From SAR324 cluster bacterium (lineage in GTDB: Bacteria; SAR324; NAC60-12), in contig JAESQU010000085.1 in assembly GCA_016764995.1 (NCBI GenBank), positions 1-42,574 of the forward strand: a stretch of 42,574 bases of DNA, read 5' to 3'. Below are positions 38,027-42,574 of the stretch, piece after piece (the stretch's first letter is position 1; each line of letters starts with the position of its first letter). Under the pieces are notes generated by a model. It had not been told where the DNA came from. It saw only the letters and a list, made by a program, of their open reading frames with translations, and did not search any database. Made by a program: the position numbers and the translations under genes.

Positions 38027-39210
38027 TCCCACCGTCCATTCGTTTTTCACAAAAAAAATGTTTGATTTGTTTGGTGGTAATACTGTTTTTTTTCTCCGGA
38101 TGCGCGGAGCTAGATGGAATCTTTCCCAAGTTTGAGCCTCAAAAGACGGCAGAAAAAAGCACTGCCGTTCCCAGTTCCGCCAGTGTCACTCAAAAACAAA
38201 TCTTGCTTTCTGCGGAAAATAGTCAATTACAGAGTAAAATTGAGCAACTGCAGCAACAAGTAAACAAACTCCAAAAACAACAAAAACAACAACGTGATGA
38301 TTTCCTTTTGCTGCAGGAGCAATGGGAAATGAATTTTGTTTTGCTGGAGCGCTCTATTGAGGAATCATTGAGGTCAAGCAAAGCTTCCAAATCCACGGCT
38401 TCAATGATTTCACAGGTGCTGGGAAATCAGTCTCGTCAGCAGGACGCAACGAAGTTGAAGAAAGTTCCACAGAAAATTCTGCAGCCGATTGAAAATTACT
38501 CATTGTTGAAAAATACTGAGACTGAAATTCCGAAAACTTCTGTTTCAACTGCAACTCAGGAATTGGCGGAAATCAATAATTTGGATCTCAAATCGGAAAA
38601 AGCGAATGTTGATGAAGAACCGGGTTTTGCGGAAACCGCAACAGTCAATCTAGAAGATTTGAAAGATCCGGAAGATTTGCCGAATCCAGACACACGTGCT
38701 CTTCAAGTAACAGCCGATGTTTCAAAAACTTCTCAAGCATCTTTGGCAAGCACGAAAACTTCTGAGCTGGGTTTTTCTGATCCGGATCTCAATCCTCCGG
38801 ATGATCCATTTATTTTGATTCGGCATCCGGGTGTTAAGAAAATGTATAATCAGGGTATGACCGCAGTCATCCAAAAAGACCACTCTCAGGCAATTCTTGT
38901 TTTTGAGAATTTTACGAAAAGATTTCCGGATAATCTTGATAGCGACAATGCCTTTTACTGGATTGGACGTTCCTACTTTGAGCTGAATGAACTGGAAAAA
39001 GCAGAAGAGTCGTTCCGTAAAGTTTTGACTCGTTATGAGCACCGTCCGACTTCGCAGGGTTACAAAACTCCGGACTCAATTTATATGCTGGGAAAACTAC
39101 AGCTTCGGCAAAACCTGGATCAGCGAGCGGTTTATTATTTTGAGGAAGTGATCAAGCGTTTTCCAGGCTCCGCGGCAGCCAGAAACGCGGAACGTGATTT
39201 GGAAAGATGA
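38023..39210 (+). CDS. YbgF/CpoB-like coiled-coil and TPR lipoprotein
   Basis: FFFSGC lipobox, Gln-rich coiled coil, C-terminal AFYWIGRSYFELNELEKAEESFRKVLTRY...APDSIYMLGKLQ-type TPRs. Confidence 0.82.
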   Translation: MIPPSIRFSQKKCLICLVVILFFFSGCAELDGIFPKFEPQKTAEKSTAVPSSASVTQKQILLSAENSQLQSKIEQLQQQVNKLQKQQKQQRDDFLLLQEQWEMNFVLLERSIEESLRSSKASKSTASMISQVLGNQSRQQDATKLKKVPQKILQPIENYSLLKNTETEIPKTSVSTATQELAEINNLDLKSEKANVDEEPGFAETATVNLEDLKDPEDLPNPDTRALQVTADVSKTSQASLASTKTSELGFSDPDLNPPDDPFILIRHPGVKKMYNQGMTAVIQKDHSQAILVFENFTKRFPDNLDSDNAFYWIGRSYFELNELEKAEESFRKVLTRYEHRPTSQGYKTPDSIYMLGKLQLRQNLDQRAVYYFEEVIKRFPGSAAARNAERDLER

Positions 39211-39211
39211 T

Positions 39212-39553
39212 TCAGTAAAGTATAAAAGACCGTATCATTTCAATAAGAAGGAGCGCCGCGATCACCGAAATATCAACTCCGCCAATGGGTGGGATGACTT
39301 TTCTGATGCGGGACAGCACCGGCTCCACCATGCTTTGTAGCCAGCGAACCGCGGGTGGGTAATGCTGCTCATGCATGATCCACGAAATAAGTGCATAAAC
39401 GACAATCATCAAGCTGTAAAGCCGTAACATTGCTGCAACTACTAGTACGAATGTTTCCGAAATCGGCATTATAAATTTTTCTTGTTTAGGATTTGATGTT
39501 TCCTTAGTGCTATTTTGCAACTTTGTACGGGCACGGTGACTTTGTACGGGCAC
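39212..39553 (-). CDS. YggT family membrane protein
   Basis: MLRLYSLMIVVYALISWI...LQSMVEPVLSRIRKVIPPIGGVDISVIAALLLIEMIR. Confidence 0.9.
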   Translation of the reverse strand: MPVQSHRARTKLQNSTKETSNPKQEKFIMPISETFVLVVAAMLRLYSLMIVVYALISWIMHEQHYPPAVRWLQSMVEPVLSRIRKVIPPIGGVDISVIAALLLIEMIRSFILY

Positions 39554-39612
39554 GGCGCGTCGTGCCCCTACTTTGCAACTTTCCCCCGCAACGGAGTGCG
39601 GGGCTACCGTTT
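39515..39612. repeat. intergenic palindromic/tandem repeat cluster
   Basis: Direct repeats of ctttgtacgggcacgg plus inverted repeats gggcacggcgcgtcgtgccc and ccccgcaacggagtgcgggg. Confidence 0.8.
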
Positions 39613-39684
39613 TCCATTATTATTTTCCCTTCTTTTTTGCTTTTTTTCCTCAGTGCCTTTTTTCCTTAGTGCCTCTTTTCTACT

Positions 39685-40782
39685 TTATTTAGCATCCTGT
39701 CGTGATTCCAGTTTTCGGACACGATCAAAAAGTTCAGCCAAGCGGTTTATGAGCGACTGTATTTGCCGCCACTGACTAACAGGACGTCCGGGCATTCCTC
39801 CCAGAACCTCTTTGTCCTTTGTGTTTGCAGTGATCACGGCACGCGCGACTGCGGTGACGTTGCTTCCAACAATCACATTGTCCCTGATTCCAGACTGACC
39901 ACCCATTATTAAATGGTCACCAGCCTTTACGCTACCACCAACCGCGGATTGTGCGGAAATCAGAGCTTGTTCGCCAAGACTTACATTATGAGCAATTTGT
40001 ACTTGATTGTCGAGTTTACTGCCCCGTTTAATAGTAGTTGTGCGAAAACGCGCCCGGTCAATTGTCGTACATGCACCAACCTCAACATCGTCTTCAAGTC
40101 GTACATTTCCCACTTGCGGAATTTTCTGGTTGACGCCTTCACGTTGAAAATAACCGTGTCCGTCTGAGCCAATTACTGCACAGGATTGTAAAATCACACG
40201 GTCACCAATTTCCGAATTGTCCTGCACCACCGCGTTTGGATACAAGATGCAATCCGTGCCAATCACAACATCGGACATGACCACAACGCCGGCGTGCAGG
40301 ATAGTGTTTTCGCCAATCCGCACTCCATCGTAGATCACAACTTTTGGTCCGACAATCACATTCTTGCCGAGTTTTGCTCTTTTACTGACAACCGCGCTGG
40401 GATGAATTCCGGATTTTTTGGAAAGTCCCGGAATCCTCGGCGCTTCGGGATTCAAAAGTTTTGTGGCCGCCACATGAGTTGCCAGTGGATCTGCGGAAAT
40501 CAGCAGGTTGTGTTCCGGATGCTGAACTTCCGGTGAAACGACCAAAGCAACCTGGCTCGAATTAATTTCGTCCACGCTAGTACTGACCTGCCTCGACATT
40601 CCCGCAGGAGTCGGAACGCTGGTGATACCGCCTGGACCGGTTAAATATGCCAGCCCTCCCGCTTGTAGCGAATCAAGTCCGCAAACATGCGTGATTTGTA
40701 AATCTCCGTTTCCGGAAAAATTAACCTCAAGCTTTTTGGCAAGTTCCTTCAGAGAAAACGACGGTACGCTCATAAACCTCAC
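39685..40782 (-). CDS. lpxD: UDP-3-O-acylglucosamine N-acyltransferase LpxD
   Basis: Hexapeptide repeats; IGSDGHGYFQREGVNQKIPQVGNVRLEDDVEVGACTTIDRARFRTTTIKRGSKLDNQVQIAHNV. Confidence 0.95.
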   Translation of the reverse strand: MRFMSVPSFSLKELAKKLEVNFSGNGDLQITHVCGLDSLQAGGLAYLTGPGGITSVPTPAGMSRQVSTSVDEINSSQVALVVSPEVQHPEHNLLISADPLATHVAATKLLNPEAPRIPGLSKKSGIHPSAVVSKRAKLGKNVIVGPKVVIYDGVRIGENTILHAGVVVMSDVVIGTDCILYPNAVVQDNSEIGDRVILQSCAVIGSDGHGYFQREGVNQKIPQVGNVRLEDDVEVGACTTIDRARFRTTTIKRGSKLDNQVQIAHNVSLGEQALISAQSAVGGSVKAGDHLIMGGQSGIRDNVIVGSNVTAVARAVITANTKDKEVLGGMPGRPVSQWRQIQSLINRLAELFDRVRKLESRQDAK

Positions 40783-41996
40783 CCAATTTCATTCAGGAGT
40801 GGGCGGACGGAGACTTGGCTTCCTTTCGGAAGAACGGGAGAATTTGCTTCCACCCGGATCAAGGCATTTGACTCAACGAGCGAACCGATACTGTGTGAAC
40901 CTTGAAATTTCAAGGGGCGTACCCGGAATTTGCCATTTTTCTCATGCAGTTGTCCGCGCATGAAATGCATTCGTTTGTAGGTTTTAGTTATGGATTCTTC
41001 AAGGATGGCTTTGACCATGCTTTCTTCCAAAATTCGGCGTCCCATCATTTGCCGCAAAGCAGGTCGCACAAATTCTTCAAACAGCACGTAACTTGACGCC
41101 GGATTCCCCGGAAGCCCAAAAACTAAAGTTTTACCGCGCCGACCGAAAAAAAGCGGTTTTCCGGGTTTGAATTTTATTTTCCAAAAAATTTCCTCGACAC
41201 CCATTTCTTTTAAAACGGGCTTGGCGTAATCCTTGTCACCAACAGACATTCCTCCGGAAACCAGTAACACGTCAGCTTGCAATGCAGCTTCAAATTCCTG
41301 TTTCAGAATTTCCGGAACATCCGGAACCATCGACATTTTTAGCAGTTCGCACGATTCCTGTTTGACCATTCCCGCCAGCATGTAACGGTTTGATTCCCGA
41401 GTTTGTCCGGCTTGCGGTTTTTCTTCTACGTCAACCAATTCGCTTCCGGTGGAAACAATGCTTACTTTCGGAACGCGCCGTACCGGAACTTTTGCAAATC
41501 CAAAAGTTGCCAGCACCGCCATTTGCGCCGGACCAATCACCGTTCCAGCCGGAATTACAATTCGTCCCTCCGGAATATCTTCACCCTGGAAACGGACATT
41601 TTCCGTTTTTGGAATCGACTGAAAGAAGCGCACATGGGACTCTTCGAGTTCAATATCTTCCTTCATCACAGCCGCATCAGCCCCTGGAGGAAGTGGTGCG
41701 CCCGTTGCAATCTGTACGCATTGTCCGGAACAAATGCTATCTTCTCCGGAATCTCCTGCGGAAATATAGCCCAGTTTTTTTAGGCGGACTGGATTTTCAC
41801 GTGAGGCATCGGCTAAATCCGCCGCTTGTACAGCATAACCATCCACCGCGGAATTGTCGAATAACGGCATTCCGTGGGGCGCCAAAATGTCTTCTGAAAG
41901 TGCCAAACCCTGCGATTCCGTCAAGGGGCGCTGTCCTTTTTCAAGTGGCACAACGTGTTCGAAAACTAGAGCTCTCGCGTCTTCATAATTTAACAT
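40779..41996 (-). CDS. moeA: molybdopterin molybdotransferase MoeA
   Basis: PLFDNSAVDGYAV, IATGAPLPPGADAAVMKED, VSTGSELVD, VSGGMSVGDKDYAKPVL, VFGLPGNPASSYVLFEEFVRPAL. Confidence 0.95.
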   Translation of the reverse strand: MLNYEDARALVFEHVVPLEKGQRPLTESQGLALSEDILAPHGMPLFDNSAVDGYAVQAADLADASRENPVRLKKLGYISAGDSGEDSICSGQCVQIATGAPLPPGADAAVMKEDIELEESHVRFFQSIPKTENVRFQGEDIPEGRIVIPAGTVIGPAQMAVLATFGFAKVPVRRVPKVSIVSTGSELVDVEEKPQAGQTRESNRYMLAGMVKQESCELLKMSMVPDVPEILKQEFEAALQADVLLVSGGMSVGDKDYAKPVLKEMGVEEIFWKIKFKPGKPLFFGRRGKTLVFGLPGNPASSYVLFEEFVRPALRQMMGRRILEESMVKAILEESITKTYKRMHFMRGQLHEKNGKFRVRPLKFQGSHSIGSLVESNALIRVEANSPVLPKGSQVSVRPLLNEIG

Positions 41997-42014
41997 CGCA
42001 TCCTGTTTGGAGAT

Positions 42015-42266
42015 TCAACGATGTTTCGTTTCCAAGTAAAATCCAATTTCATTTCGTCCAAGTTCTGTGTCCGTCCATTCATGAAAACCTTGGCTGGACA
42101 AGTCTTCAATCAGATTAGCCCAATCCTGGTGGTTCCAATTTGAGTGTGATCTCAACCATGTATTTAATTCTTTTTTTGGAAAACGTTCTTTCTTCTTTTT
42201 TGCCATTTTATGCCTTTTACTTTTTGATTTTAAATTTATTTGTTTAGCACCTTTGAAATCCGTCAA
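42015..42266 (-). CDS. small hypothetical basic protein
   Basis: KKKKERFPKKELNTWLRSHSNWNHQDWANLIEDLSSQGFHEWTDTELGRNEIGFYLETKHR; start may be internal. Confidence 0.5.
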   Translation of the reverse strand: MTDFKGAKQINLKSKSKRHKMAKKKKERFPKKELNTWLRSHSNWNHQDWANLIEDLSSQGFHEWTDTELGRNEIGFYLETKHR

Positions 42267-42441
42267 CTGTCTATCCTACGTATTTTTGTCAAAACTCAAA
42301 AGTTTCTTGTGAAATTATTTTTAGGAACCCCTGAAAGCGTGCTGGAAAACTTGTAAGAGTTTTGCTGAAATGTTACCATTCCTGCAGTCATGATTTATCT
42401 GGAAAAGATGAATTCGTATTAGTCTTTTTTAATTCCGATCT

Positions 42442-42530
42442 GGAGAGGTGTCCGAGTGGTTTAAGGTGACAGACTCGAAATCTGTTGTACGTCATGCGTA
42501 CCGGGGGTTCGAATCCCTCCCTCTCCGCCA
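42442..42530 (+). tRNA. tRNA-Ser(CGA)
   Basis: GGAGAGG/CCTCTCC acceptor stem, anticodon loop CTCGAAA, long variable arm, T-loop GGTTCGAATCC, encoded CCA. Confidence 0.95.
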
Positions 42531-42574
42531 CACACACTTCCATGTGAATCCAACCAAATCCGCTATATGATAAA

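Noticed and set aside
41390-42118. Long plus-strand ORF (242 aa) antisense to moeA
   Set aside because: Lies opposite a confidently identified moeA; composition is typical of a mirrored reading frame with no recognisable motifs.
1-42574. CRISPR arrays, prophage or integrase genes, rRNA
   Set aside because: No regularly spaced repeats, phage structural genes, integrase or rRNA sequences recognised.

Overview
This is a 42.6 kb window of ordinary-looking bacterial chromosome, moderate in GC. It is probably deltaproteobacterial or SAR324-like; that is an impression I could not test. Recognisable content: FetAB-type ABC transporter, TatC, a WD40-repeat protein, a HicAB toxin-antitoxin module, an imelysin / di-heme (DUF1111) / imelysin-like / DUF1513 iron-associated cluster, a second toxin-antitoxin module with a frameshifted RelE-type toxin, MATE transporter, CoxE-like VWA protein, gamma-carbonic anhydrase, a flagellar block (flgI, flgJ rod domain, flgM, flgN, flgK, flgL, csrA, fliW), rsmG, xth, scpB, queF, a PLP trans-sulfuration enzyme, a degenerate receiver fused to an RsbW-like ATPase, BamD/YbgF-like TPR proteins, yggT, lpxD, moeA and a tRNA-Ser(CGA).

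The strongest unusual observation is on the minus strand at 32658-33107. Two ORFs in the track are one membrane-anchored thioredoxin-like gene split by an in-frame UGA exactly at the first redox Cys position (HDPN-U-PSC-RAL, a UxxC motif). A 7-bp hairpin with a GGUCA apical loop lies 26 nt after the UGA, which is the geometry of a bacterial SECIS. I interpret this as a selenoprotein that standard gene callers would split.

Other points of interest are an approximately 11-fold excess of the palindrome TCCGGA (about 91 hand-counted copies, used in all three codon frames), a sigma-28-like promoter followed by a long hairpin-rich leader before flgM, a Fur-box-like sequence in the selenoprotein's divergent promoter, and a 59-bp inverted repeat.
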